From Uloborus plumipes (Eukaryota; Arthropoda; Arachnida; Araneae; Uloboridae): DNA of 64,000 nucleotides. The stretch is from the NCBI GenBank assembly GCA_038373865.1, contig JAXGGA010001028.1, positions 109,031-173,030 of the forward strand, read 5' to 3'. Positions within the stretch are counted from its first letter, which is position 1, and each line of letters begins with the position of its first letter. The notes under the pieces are model-generated. The model was not told the DNA's origin. It did not search any database and saw nothing but the letters and a program-made list of their open reading frames with translations. The position numbers were made by a program, and so were the translations under genes. Below, one piece after another: positions 48,641 to 62,759 of the stretch.

Positions 48641-49632
48641 TTATAAAACTGATTTGTGCTATACTCTTATTTTTCGATTTAAGTGTTTTCCTTTCTCTTT
48701 CTAGTTTTTTATTGTTTTATTAGAGTAGTACAGATTTTTAATGACTCAAAAAAAAAAAAAATGTGCTATTGAATTTTTAAAATCTTAAAGCTGCTTTTCC
48801 ATGTATTTCAAAGAAACTTTTTCGGAAAAATTACAAATTTTGTTTTAAATGAGGTTCATTTTTATTTTACAAGCTCGTTTGCTTTTGCGTTTTGAAATAT
48901 AATTTGAATTCAGAATGTTCGATGTTATATTTTTATAAATTTGTTTTTTTTGTGTTATCAAGGAAATTGTTAATTTAAAAGTAAATACCAAAATAATTTT
49001 CCGGTTACTATTTAAATAACACCATCTATATCAAATTTTATTATTCAATTTTATTATTAAAGTTTATTTTCAAAAGAAGAGCTTAGCATCATATTTCACC
49101 ATGCGTAGTTTTTCCTAAGGGTACACAGCTTATCTTGCTTTAAATTCTTCTTAAAATACTTTCAAAAACATAGTTTTATTTCTTCAATAATCATTTATTC
49201 TATTTTCTATCCAAACAGTAAAGTTTGGATAGAAAATGGTTATTACTAAAGTTTAACACAATCAGAATTGTATTTATTATTAAGCTTAAGAAATAATCCT
49301 GCATTGTGCGTTTTATGGTGCCTTCCGGCTATTTTACTTTTACAATTTAACGCTATGCAGTTAATGACACAACAACTTTTTTAGCCCGTTAAACCTACTG
49401 CATTAAAAAATATGGATGAGCAAAATGACAAGAAAAAAAGAAAAAAAAAACTTATACATCTTTTAGCAATCTACCATTCGTAAATTGTTTTATGATGAGA
49501 GAAATATTTTACGAATTTCAATAACACGGTAATTCCCTTGCATATATATTTTCATATTTTAAATCAAACAAAACAAATAACAGATAATAACAATTAAGGA
49601 TCTACATCGCAACCAATTGATAAAAACGTGTA
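48641..49632. other. AT-rich sequence right of the duplication
   Basis: No frame, element end or RNA gene is visible. A short inverted pair around 49,195-49,245 (TTTCTATCCAAAC and GTTTGGATAGAAA) forms a small hairpin of unknown meaning. Confidence 0.5.
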
Positions 49633-50029
49633 AAATAGTAGAACAACATACACAAATTTAAATATATTTAAACTAAGCAGAAAATCAAAAATTCAATTTA
49701 AATCTCCTACATTTAATACAAATGCTTCAATAACCATAAGCATGGGCCGTTGTAACACAGTTGCAACAAAAATGCTGAATTTAGATATTTAAAACATTAC
49801 CATAGATAAACTACTTCTATAAACTAGCAGAATAACATACATAACTTTAAATATATGCAAAATATTCATAAAATTAAAATTCACTGGTAATCTCCTATAT
49901 TTAATACACATACTTCAATAGACCAGAAACATCTGCCGTTGCATCACAGTTGCAAAGGCAGATATTTCTATTGCAACAAAAATGTTTAACTTAAATGTTA
50001 AAAACATTACCATAGATAAACAGTCATCG
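49633..50029 (+). repeat. Two-unit imperfect tandem repeat, about 200 bp each
   Basis: Both units contain, in order, a GAAYAACATACA-like start, TTTAAATATAT, a TCTCCTAYATTTAATACA segment, a CCGTTG...CACAGTTGCAA segment, GCAACAAAAATG and ACATTACCATAGATAAAC. Units are about 49,633-49,812 and 49,815-50,029. The second has an extra GGCAGATATTTCTATT insertion. Confidence 0.75.
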
Positions 50030-53000
50030 GTGTCAATTATAAAGTCAATGCTTTTGCGGTAGATATTCAATGAAATTGATGAATGATATTCAAAATTTTA
50101 GAGACACAACGTCATTAATCACTACAATAATCGATTGACAGTTCTGTTGAGAACCGAGAGAAGTGAAAGGATTTCCTTTTCAAATGATGGCTGGAATGTT
50201 AAGTTGGTCCTGTGGTACAGTTGCAATACTAAATGAATAAATAAATAAATACCAATTCAAATAGAAATTAAAAAAAAGACTCCGTAATTGTTGCGTTTAT
50301 GCATGGATATAAAGATCTCATGATTGAAAATATTACTCTTGAATAAGATCTAGTTGTCAACAAATTTAAAGTGATTGGAAATGCGTCTCATTTTTAAGCT
50401 GAAATTAAATTCGTTGTATAAATTAGGAATTTAATCGCTTATTTCAATTAAACTAGTATTTAAGTAGTATTAAAAAAACAAAACTTATGATTTTAAGAAA
50501 ACATTTATATTATCACATTATTTTTTTCAATTTCGCTTACAACAACTTTTACCGAAAGAAATATGCCTAAATATACATATATTTTGGTTTAAATTATCGT
50601 AATCGTTTTTTTTTTTCTTTTTACTCTTGAAATAAAATAATGTCAAATAATAACACGTTATCGTGTTCACCTTTTTAGTAGTAAGTATGAGTCTCTAATA
50701 TATGTAAGATAAATTTAAATTTGAAGATTAATGCTTGTTCAACATGTCCTGCCTTCGTTAAAAGCAATATGAAATAGTTTAAAATAAATAAACAAATCCT
50801 ATAAATCTGAGTTTAGATGTTGTATTTGTAATACAAACAAGTTTCGAGTGTAGCTACATTTGATTTTTTTTTTTTTATGAAAGAGCTAACTTTTTAAATA
50901 CAAAAAACTTTAAAAAGTATATATCAATAAATCGTCATGTTTTATTATTAAATTTTAGTAGTATTTTAACAACTTCTTTGCTTCATATATTTGCTTTGGT
51001 TTTTTAAAACATGTATACTGTAGAAGTTAAATTAAAATTTATATTAGAAAGTTTGAAAAGAAGTGCTGCTTCTTGAAAGTAAAAAAAATAGTTTTGATGG
51101 TTTTACTGGAGGCAATCTAATTAATCATTGTCGAAATTGAAGCATGAACTTAATTTCAAGAAACCGCGTAGATATTTCAGCGTAATAAACTTAATATTTT
51201 TTAAAGCAAGTTGTCTTATATATTTCAGCGAAATATAACATAATTACTCAGTCTATCATCATGCATTTAACGTAATTTCTCATAGGACCAGACAATTTCC
51301 AGATGCATTTGCCTTTTCTTATGTTTCGTGTCTCACATCTTTCGACCGATTAGCGTCAAAATAATCAAATAATGCTGTCTTATAGTTAATTCAATAAGCT
51401 TCTCTAGTTCCATGGGCAACTTGCATTCTTAATAAAGCAATTTTGATGTTTCAAAGCATGTGGTACAATGTAATTGCCTGTATTTATGATTCCATTAATA
51501 CAAACTGCGTTTTCGTGCTCATTATGACACTTCTATGAAAACTTGCCAGTACAACAAATAAAACAGGAATAAGGGCAAACTAATAGTAGGTTAAACAAAA
51601 GGTAAATGTTCGTATATCTGCAGTAAAAAACGCTGTAAGTATACCTTTTCAACGAAATTTTCCCCATTATTGTTTTCGAGTAGTTCATCAAAGGGACATC
51701 TTTTTGTTAATTAAGAAATTATTTTATTAACTTTGATTTTGTTGGCTCATTAAGAAGCTTTAAAGTAACAACGTCAAAGCTATTGTATGCGGAGTCATGC
51801 TAAGTAGAGGCATTTTAATGTATTCATACTCTAATGGAAAATTGTTTTAATTCAGTGAGCGTGTCTCAGAAAGGGTTGAAAAAATCTTTCTTTATTTTTC
51901 TTTATTAATCGATTTCAATTTGTTGTACTTCTTATTTACGAGAAACTATAAATACTCAACCGAAATTGCATCAGGAAAATTAGAGATCCAATCCAATCCA
52001 AGGCTAACTTGTAACTATAACTTTAATAGCTCGTTTTTGGCTCATTTTAAAAAATCGTTAGAATTTTGTGCATATATGGTAACTAAAGTAAAAGACTCAA
52101 AAAATTAATGGACTATACCGCCAAAGCTAAACATCGCGCTGTTTGACCAAAGCGGGAACACTATGTTGGTTTAACTATAAGTGGAAACTGAGCATTAACG
52201 ATCTACATCCATATAAACTCTGAGGGAGTTTGCGCTGTGACATTTATAATAATAGTAAAATTCATGAAAAAAAAAAGAACTTTAAAATAGCTTTCTTAGA
52301 CAGGTGGGCAAATATTTCAAAGACAGCATAAAATGCTTTCCCATTCTATCCCAAAGTTGAATATTTTAATAGATAAACATGAACATTTTAAGCTATAAAC
52401 TGGCTTTCTAATCTCATCTTAGACTTATTCGCATGTGTACAGCAAACAACAATTGAGAAATTAAAAAAAAATCTATGTAATAAAACCTTTCTTTAATGAT
52501 TGAAGTTGTCATTTATACTGAAAAATAGTAAAATATACAAAGACATAACTTCATATTTTGAGAAAAAAAAGATGATTTTTTTCAACATCAACGCTTACTT
52601 ACACCATTTAAAATGCCAGAAAAAAACGAATGTCTTGCAAATAATGTAATAAAGTTTCTTTTTTCTTTAATCTGTACTTTTAAAAGTGGAAAAAATGTTA
52701 CTTCGTATTGTCCTAATATAATAAACAATAACACTGGTTTGAAAGCATATTTACAAAAAAATAAATTAAAACTAATTAAATAAAAAATGCAATTGCTTAA
52801 AAATACAAATTGGTGATTTTCATAGCTTTACTCATAAGAGAACATACTTTTTTTTTAAATACCATTTAGCTTAATAATGTAGAGAGTGGAATACATTTTC
52901 ATACAAGTGAAAGATATATGAAAAAAAACTAAATATGTGAGGCTTTAGACATAAATTTGATGCATGCCAAAGCAAAACAAGTTAAGCATTTTATAAGTAT

Positions 53001-56000
53001 AAACGTCATTTAATTCCGAATTCAAATTCAGAATTAATATATGTTTCAAATTCGTTTCAATGAAAATCTTATATGGGTTGCAAATTATTTTAAGGTTCAA
53101 CGAAACAAATAGTTCTTTTGCAAGAAACAGTCCAATCGGCAATAGAAATATTATTACTGCGGTTCGAATACAAACAAAACTACTTTTAAAATCCAATCGA
53201 TAACTATCTACTTCAACCTATTTCTGTACAAACAAAGAGAACTGCAATTTCAATAAGTTGCCATTTGAAAGGGTTCCATTTTCTTAGGATTTAAAGGTTT
53301 CCTCTTTTAATTTAAATGAACTAAATTATTGACCTCGAAAATACGAAGTCACTGTTTACGCAAATTGTTTAAACTTCTGAATCTGGGCTTTTATTCTTGG
53401 TTTCCTGATTAAAAAAAATAAGAAAAGTAAAAGAAATGAGTGGTACGTTAGGAATAAAACTTAAAACTCCAATCTAAATTCTTTGTTAGATGTACTAACA
53501 AAATCTTACCACTAACTTTAAGTAATTTATTTCATCCATTTATTGAAGCATTGTAAGTTTGTAAGTAATGAATTTAAAAAAAAATACTTATTTCAGAAGA
53601 TTAATTTGTTGATTTTAAAAACATCGTTCCAGTATTTCTCAAATCATAATTTTCCTTAATTTTAAAGCCAAAGATGTAAAATAAAAAATACACTTAAGCA
53701 AATGCATCAACAACTTTTCAAATTAAACTTTATTTTTGAAAAGTAATTACATGCTTTTCTTTTTTTGTTTCCACGCTGAAATTAATTTACTATGGGACAC
53801 AATTTTCTTTCAAGAAAAATGGTCCTGCTATAACTTTTAAATACTCCATTAGATATTGTACAAATACGAATATGAAATAAATTTTTTTGAAGAGACTAAT
53901 GGAAAGTAATGATAAAAATAATGCCAAAATATGAGAAATTATTACTTTAATATGAGATTGCAGAATGTGATAAGTGTACATAAAATTTAAAATTAAAAAG
54001 AAGAGAAATATTTTAAAGATCTTATTTCACTGTATCCAACAATTGCTATAAATAATTATTACTGTATTAATGAACAAATATACGTATTACTCTCTTATTT
54101 CTGAAAAGGAACTAGATAAAAAATAAAGAAACTTTCTTGCATTTCTTCTCATAGGGAAGATATTCTGGATTAGAAAAGAGACCGTCTTGAACTGCTTTTA
54201 TTGTAATTTAGGACATTTTGTGACATTCAAAGGAAACGATGAATAACTGGTTCATTATTTTGGATTAAATCGTATTGACTTTTCTCCAAAATACTTCTTC
54301 ATATATCATACTACAGTCAACCTCGTTAGTTTAAACACGCTTGATACTATTACTAAGACGAATTACAATTATGTTTCCCGTCCTATGGTTTGTAGTATAA
54401 TGCTCTTTGGATAAAACAAGCTGTTGATAATGATCTCTTTTAGTTCGACTACTACCAAGGTGAAATTTGGATTGAGCTTATGTAACAAGCATAATCTGAA
54501 ATCTATGTTAACGATCATTGTGAAGTCGATCAAACAATGTTTTAGCTTCACAAGAAATTATAATGCAGGCATCGAGATCAGTATTTTAAACTTATTAACA
54601 TATACCGTGTCAACACGATAATTACCATATCAAGATTTTGAGTTATCACAATTCTAAAGAACCTTTCACCTGACCTCCCCTCAGTGAAATCTCAGCTCAT
54701 GTCTTGTCTTGCATTCTAAAAACAGAAGCTTGAAGTCGCGAAAAAAATCTTCTTAGAAAGACATTTTTACAGCTCATTTATTTCAACTAGTTTATTGCAA
54801 GTTTTTAGGGCAGAAGAATAAATACTAATCTGCATGATTTTCGTTCGTTATCTTTAGACTTTAAATTTCATTGAAGCCATTGTTGGAGATTTTCCAGCAT
54901 ATTCTCTGAAGCAAAACAATGCTTTTTTCTTACTTTACTATTTAGGTGAAAATATCGTATCTCCTGGAAAATGTACTTCTTAGAACCAAAAACACAATGC
55001 AAGGTTTATTAAGGTTTGCTTTTTTGATAGATTTATATCATTGATAACATGATGCACAATATGATGTTGCAGAACTAATGAGTATGCAGTTAAACATTAA
55101 GTTGATTGAAATTTGTCACTCAGAGGTATTCCTTTATATACTAATAAAAATCTATAAAACATGTATGAAATTATTAAATTATGAATTATTTAAAATATTA
55201 AATAAAAAAAATCAATAACATACGTCGAACATACATGTAAATTAATGCTAGAAACACTTCAACATTGAGTGTAAAAAGTAACTTTAAAGCCTAAAAGCTG
55301 ACAATAACTTACTCATACATTAAGATAATAATAATAAATGTAATATCAGAACATAAATTACTTTTTTTAACAAAAATTGGTTAGTTGTTTTCGTTTTTTT
55401 TTATTTTTAATTTTAAAAAGCTTCTTCCTGGTCAGTTATTGTAGTTTTTCAAACAGTAACTGTAACAAAGTAATGTATTATCCTGTTCCTCAGAATAAAT
55501 CAGTAAAAATGAAGTGCTTCTTGGATGATTTCGAAATTGATGCAAGCTGAATCAAATTAAAACGGATGCATTTTTCTGCACTCAATAAATTATCACATCA
55601 CGGGAGAAAAATAAAAGTACGAAATACCCACGGATATAATCGAGAAATAAATGTATAATATTTTATTTAAAGGAACATACTTATCCATGAAATGGATATA
55701 TTTGATTCAAATGATCATTTATGATTCTTAAAAGATATGTCTTTCATCAAAGATAAATAATCAAATCTGTAATTACATGTACAAACTCTTGCAACTGTAG
55801 CATTAATCCTTAATGTATATTTTAAAATGTATTTCAAGTGCTTTGTGCAGTAAAAATGAACTATTAGGCAATTTCTTAACGCGCACCCAATGTAACGAAA
55901 CTCTATTTGTCATTTCGTCAAACAATGCTGTTTTGCATTCCAAAAATATGAAATAGAATTGAAAACTGTTTCATAATATTTGCGAAATCAAATTTTTTTG

Positions 56001-57145
56001 ATTTATGAATAATACATAATCTAGCGTTTTACTTCAGAAAATGACATAAATTATTAATAAAAGAGAAAGTTTCATCTTCTCTAAAATATGTTGTTCTACT
56101 TTCTAAAGGATGAAAATTCTTTTCGTATTGTTTCCCATTTCTTTTTTTTTTTTCATTTCCTTATACGTTTTGATGGGTTTTTCAATGCAGTGTGATTTCA
56201 GAAAAAATATGACAGGAATATGTTTTTGTATATGTTAAAGGATTTGGCAACATATTTGATATATGTCTCTTTGTTTCAGCAACAAAGCTTTTGACATTCT
56301 CATGTTTAGTGACTGGGTGTTAATGCGTTGGCATGGACGAATGTGTATTTTTTGTCAATTTTTCTTTACATCATTTTAACATATAAGTGTAATTCAGAAT
56401 AAACTATTAAATCACTAGGAGCTGTGGAAGTAGCCACTACCTATGACTAAGATAACAAAAAGTTGTATTTAGGTGTAACGAGAACGTTTTTTTTCTTTTT
56501 CCTCGGACTTTAAATATGATCGTTAAAACTCTGTGAATAATTAAAACTAATTCTCCAAGCAAGTTTTTTTTAAGTTTGTTCTTGCAGCACCTTTAATATT
56601 GAAATTGCTATAATATGTTTTCATAATTCAACAAAACACTTATTTTCGACGTAGAGGGCGCTGTGCCCTCTAACTCAAAAATAAATTTCAAGTGATGCAT
56701 GTTCAACAAAAAGGCTTAAATGAATAACAAACCTATGTAGTAAACATTAACGTCAACGGTTAGAAAATAGCAAATTTATGTCTTAAAATTACACACTTGG
56801 GTTCCCCGTAAGGTTTTACTTCCGCACCATAATGTCAGTACGTTTAGGCAAACATTGTTTATGGCACTGAGCTTAAGTGACCCTTCTCTCTTAAGGGCAA
56901 TCGAAACTGAGCTTTTAAAAAATATTTTTAGAAGGTTATATAATGTTAAGGAAATAAATAGTAGAGAAGTAATAAAATAACTGAAAAAATAAACTACCAA
57001 GGCTATAAAAGTTGGCATTGAGTAAAAATCACTGTTAGAGCTGTATAAGAGAACTTTCAAGGATACAACAAATGTTTTCCAGACACTTGTTGCTCAGTCA
57101 ACCATCGAATGATACTGTCTTAACATAAAAACAAAATTAAGTCAG
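50030..57145. other. AT-rich unique sequence without recognisable genes
   Basis: Short frames (51,920-52,108; 52,945-53,196; 53,790-53,981; 54,369-54,551; 56,776-57,060) have AT-driven composition and no family motif. A splice-like TTTGTTTCAG at 56,270-56,279 is followed by about 33 open codons (NKAFDILMF...), too little to call. No transposon ends were paired here. Confidence 0.55.
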
Positions 57146-57149
57146 ATAT

Positions 57150-58260
57150 GGGTGACTCTACAAATACGGGAATGTTTCTAACATGTATATTTCAAAAAAT
57201 CAATTTAAAATTAAAAATATGAAAATAAAAACAGCAAAGTACTTTATGAGTTGCATAGTTAAAATAGAATGTCAGCAGAGCTTAAATGTTTGTATTTTAT
57301 TGTAGTTTTGGATTTTTTTTGAAGGCATATGTGAATGATAAAAAGGACATGTGGATGACACAATGGGTATGTGAATAACACAATAAGTATGCAAATAACG
57401 CAAACACAATAGATATATTAATGAAATTTTTTAACCTGTAAACTGTTAGGCATAATTTTTAAACATTGTATTGTCATAATTTGGCTTTTGATTCATCCAC
57501 GTATCTCATGTTGGGGCATGTGAATTACATTAGAAAAAGGGCATGTGAATGACAAAACACAAGTAATATGATCTCAAAAAGTCATATATTTTTTTTTGGC
57601 TTAACATACAAATGTAAGATTTAGGACTATTCATCATCAAAAAAAAAAAAAAAAAATACATGTACATTTGACTTACATTCTGTAGGCCATGTTAATGGCA
57701 AAGATGAAAAACACTTGGCTTGAAAGTTGAGTTTAGCTTGCTTTTTATCAAAAAGTAACTTCAGAACTGCAAATTTAATCTTCAGCCATTAATAACAAAG
57801 TTCCATGCTTTATTTTAAGATGTGTTGCTAGATTTTGAAATAAAACATTTCGAAGAAAAATATGTAAACTTTTTAGACATGTGGATGACTGATAATGGCT
57901 GGGACAAAGTTTAGATTAACTTTTAGATACATTATTCTCACATTACTTAGCTTTTTTGTGATTTACATCTTGCACGCGTTCATATTTATGAATGAAAAAC
58001 TCTTGAGAAAAAAATCACTTATTTTTTTATGTATATTCCGTTGATTGTGACAATTGCACCTATGGGACAGGGTATGTGGATGACATTTCAATGTAATATT
58101 TTATTTTTAAATGAATAATAGTTAATTATTGACTTTGTTGATTATCAGAATTATAGAATAAAAGACGCATAAAAGTACACCCAAAATAGTTTTTTTTAAT
58201 TAAAAACAAAAAGAGTAATCAGTATGGAACTTAAATTTGTCCATTTTTGTAGAATCACCC
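57150..58260. mobile_element. GGGTGA-ended 4-bp-TSD element with CATGTGGATGAC repeats
   Basis: A 1,111-bp element has imperfect inverted ends GGGTGACTCTACAAATA and GGGTGATTCTACAAAAA, flanked by ATAT at 57,146-57,149 and 58,261-58,264. A motif like CATGTGRATGAC recurs near 57,328, 57,348, 57,369, 57,518, 57,541, 57,880 and 58,072, mostly in one orientation. No transposase remains. The layout (4-bp duplication, GGG ends and a repeated subterminal motif) parallels the elements at 22,117, 24,112 and 30,209. Confidence 0.75.
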
Positions 58261-58264
58261 ATAT

Positions 58265-59090
58265 ATAAGGTAATCTACAATTATTTTAATCATTAGTTTA
58301 CTTTATAACAAATCTATTCAAGTGCAGCATAGTTGGAATGGAACATGATTAGTTTAGGTTTCTTCATTACGTGGAGGCATTGGCTAGTGGCCACCTCTTA
58401 AATGCATCGTTTATAGAAGAGCATATCACTAAAGTTTTCACAGTAACATTCTAGTCAGGATGATTTTTCCTCTTTTTTACGTTGACATAGGGGTGCTGTT
58501 AAACCGGTCTGATTATTTTATTTATTTATTTTAAACTGGCATCTATTGATTTTATTCGCGCTTTAACTATATATGGTACTACTGTCTATGTATGTATTAG
58601 AAGCCGTGTCCCAGAGGCATTTTTCAGCCAATCACGCATGGCTACATGTTGCTTGATTCTTGTAAAAATTTTACTTTATAAAAATAAATATTTCCTGCAA
58701 TTTTTTAATGTAATAAGAAAACATAGGAAAATATTTAAAAAAATTACCCTAAATTATCACCACTTGGATAATTTGCTTCAAATACACTTAATACTTGCTT
58801 TTTATGCATTGAGTTGCCTTATGCTGGTCATAAAAAGGAAAAATTGTTCAAAAATCCAACTGGCAACATGATGCAGTGTAGGGTTAAGTGCTTTTCTAAT
58901 TTCGGATACGTTTCAAAACTCTCACTCAAGTAAAATACGTTTTAGCACGAATTATGTTTATAAACCTACACTGTCATTAATAATTACAATCTGCCATAAC
59001 AATAAACAAGGTTAGAAAATGCTCGATTCAACTGGGTTAATGAAATGTAGGTTCATATACATGGATCGAAAATTAATACGCACTACTCTC
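58265..59090. other. Unique sequence, nothing recognised
   Basis: Contains a 77-codon frame (58,638-58,871) that is AT-driven with no motif. A less AT-rich patch near 58,370-58,440 has no partner. I see no gene. Confidence 0.5.
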
Positions 59091-59345
59091 AGATGTACCG
59101 ACTCTAAAACACCATTAGTTCCCAAGACAAAAATCATTTTTTGAAAGTCAGAACGTACGTCATAATTAAGAACGAGGAACAGACTTGAGATCATCGCCCA
59201 ATCTTTCTTGAATACGCCACGCTTTGTGACGTTAATTTCGGGTTTCGCGTGATAAATGACGCCAGTGCTGCTTTCACTGGATATTTCACTTTCTATGTTC
59301 GTCTGGAGGAAGATGCTCAGTGAGAAATTGAAATGAATCATTTAA
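59091..59345 (-). other. Possible exon or conserved element, minus strand
   Basis: Composition is clearly less AT-rich than the surroundings. On the minus strand a pyrimidine-rich tract ending CATCTTCCTCCAG (about 59,304-59,316) could be a splice acceptor. It is followed by an open frame beginning TNIESEISSESSTGVIYH with varied codon use, and a possible GT donor lies near 59,094. A second minus-strand frame starting 5' of the acceptor is also open for about 45 codons, which weakens the case. No family is recognised. A conserved non-coding element is as likely. Confidence 0.25.
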
Positions 59346-60560
59346 ATGCAACGGCTGAGCGGACATGACGTTTATTTCAGACTTTTCAGGTCGAAAGGAG
59401 ATCTGGTGTATACTTCCACAGATCATCAATTACGTTAGCATGGTTTTCTTCCAACTCAAAATATTAATTTAACTAGACATATTTTTACGTTTTTAATATG
59501 GATCAAGACAAAATATTTCTCGAAAAAATGTCTATTTCTTAAAAGATTTTCTTCAAAGGGATGGTATAATGAGTAAAGGAATGTTGAAAATCTACCACAA
59601 GAGTGCAACAATTATTTATCTTTTGCAAATCCACGTATTGTTTAAATTGTTGAATTTTAGGACAAAATAATTGCCATAGTACCTTTAAGTAGTTTTTAGA
59701 TAAAAGTTAGCTTTTCATTATTTCAGCAGTTTTATCATTACTTATTTAATTGCTCAAGCTAAAATGCTTCATTTAATTTATCATTTTAAACATAAAATGC
59801 ATTTTTCGTATTGATAAGCATGTATTATTATTTTTAAACGAAAACAAAGAAAATTATAGTGTTTATTTTAAATTTTCAGACATTCGAAAATGTAAGCCAC
59901 AATTTATTCAGATATGGATTTAATTGCTACTATTTCGCTTTTAAATGTATTTCATATGAATTAAGCTTTAAAACACATCAGCATTTTTCTGACGGTAGTC
60001 CTTCCACATTGTCTTAAATTTTTAGACTTTCCCGGTCCTTTCTGAATTCCTCCATAATTTTAAATAACATTTGAAGGAAATGAGTGTTGAACAGAAGCAA
60101 AACAACTATTGTATTCCACGTTTTATACACATATTAAGTTTGCAAAATCACATATTTTTAGTGAAATGTCTGTTAAAATTATTTAAAAATATGAAAGAAA
60201 GCTTAAGGTTTTACAAAACACATCAAAAACATAATATTTATTTTTTAAAGAAAAGTAACTGGAGGCTTAAAAAGGTATTCAAATATAAAACTTAAAGGTA
60301 GGGTTTTGAGACATGGAAATGTGTTTCTCTGTTTGTTCGCCGTTTTTTTTCCACTATCTGATTTGAAAAAATCTAACATAAGGAAGGTATTAAATTTATA
60401 AATCCGGCCTATTTAAAGTAACATAATTATTTCTTATTTTTTCTAGCTGAAAGCTGCAACAATTTTTAGAGAACAATAGAACAAAGGATTTGTCTCCGAA
60501 ATTTGTATAAAACGTTCTTTTTCAGAATTGAAGTCTCTCTTTTTATTTGTTAATTCACCA
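59346..60560. other. AT-rich sequence, nothing recognised
   Basis: One frame at 60,071-60,295 is Lys- and Phe-rich from AT bias and is not called. No terminal repeats or RNA genes were seen. Confidence 0.5.
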
Positions 60561-60564
60561 TTAA

Positions 60565-60770
60565 TCAAGTATCACTTGATTTATGATTTGCAATGACGCT
60601 ATCTGAAGAATTCCATGTAGATTTCAATTCAATTTTATCATTCATACTCATATTCATACGAATTGAAAAATGCGGTTCCTCCTTCACAGTTATTGGATTT
60701 CTGCTTTGAATCGAAATTGCGGTCAGGATATTCACCGGAATTTTATTCCCTATTCCTGGCAATCAAACTT
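60565..60770 (-). other. Possible exon or conserved element, minus strand
   Basis: On the minus strand, TTTGATTGCCAG could be an acceptor, followed by a frame reading GIGNKIPVNILTAISIQSRN and on to a stop near 60,565. Codon use looks less AT-driven than in chance frames nearby. It has the same strand as the candidate at 59,091-59,345, so the two might be exons of one minus-strand gene. No family is recognised. Confidence 0.22.
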
Positions 60771-62425
<1,655 letters not shown>

Positions 62426-62596
62426 AGTTACTTTATTGCTTTTTTATATCTCCGAAGAAAAAAAGCGTGCAATCACAAATGAACTATATATCTGAAAAAC
62501 CAATGAAATGCAGAAAAGTATGAAAACTAATCAAAAACGGAAAAAATATAAAAAACAAATTTAAATACATTAAATATATAGTAATTCGCTCATTAA

Positions 62597-62740
62597 GGGC
62601 CGTGCTCCACATTGACGTAAAGCAGAAAAATAAAGTAGAAGCGTAAAATGGAGCAAATAGTGTTCCTATGGAAAGTACCCGGATTTTCGGTTTCTGCCTT
62701 CAGTTTCGGTCACGTTTTACGCTGATGTAGAGCAGGGCCC
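62597..62740. mobile_element. 144-bp MITE of PIF/Harbinger type
   Basis: Inverted ends GGGCCGTGCTCCACATTG and GGGCCCTGCTCTACATCA differ at a few bases. They are flanked by 3-bp TAA duplications (62,594-62,596 and 62,741-62,743). A TWA target, GGGCC ends and small size without coding fit PIF/Harbinger MITEs. Confidence 0.75.
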
Positions 62741-62759
62741 TAATTCTTGCAATACTTTT

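Noticed and set aside
56270..56390. Splice-acceptor-like site followed by about 33 open codons
   Set aside because: Too short, with no recognisable product, no donor and no conservation evidence in the window.
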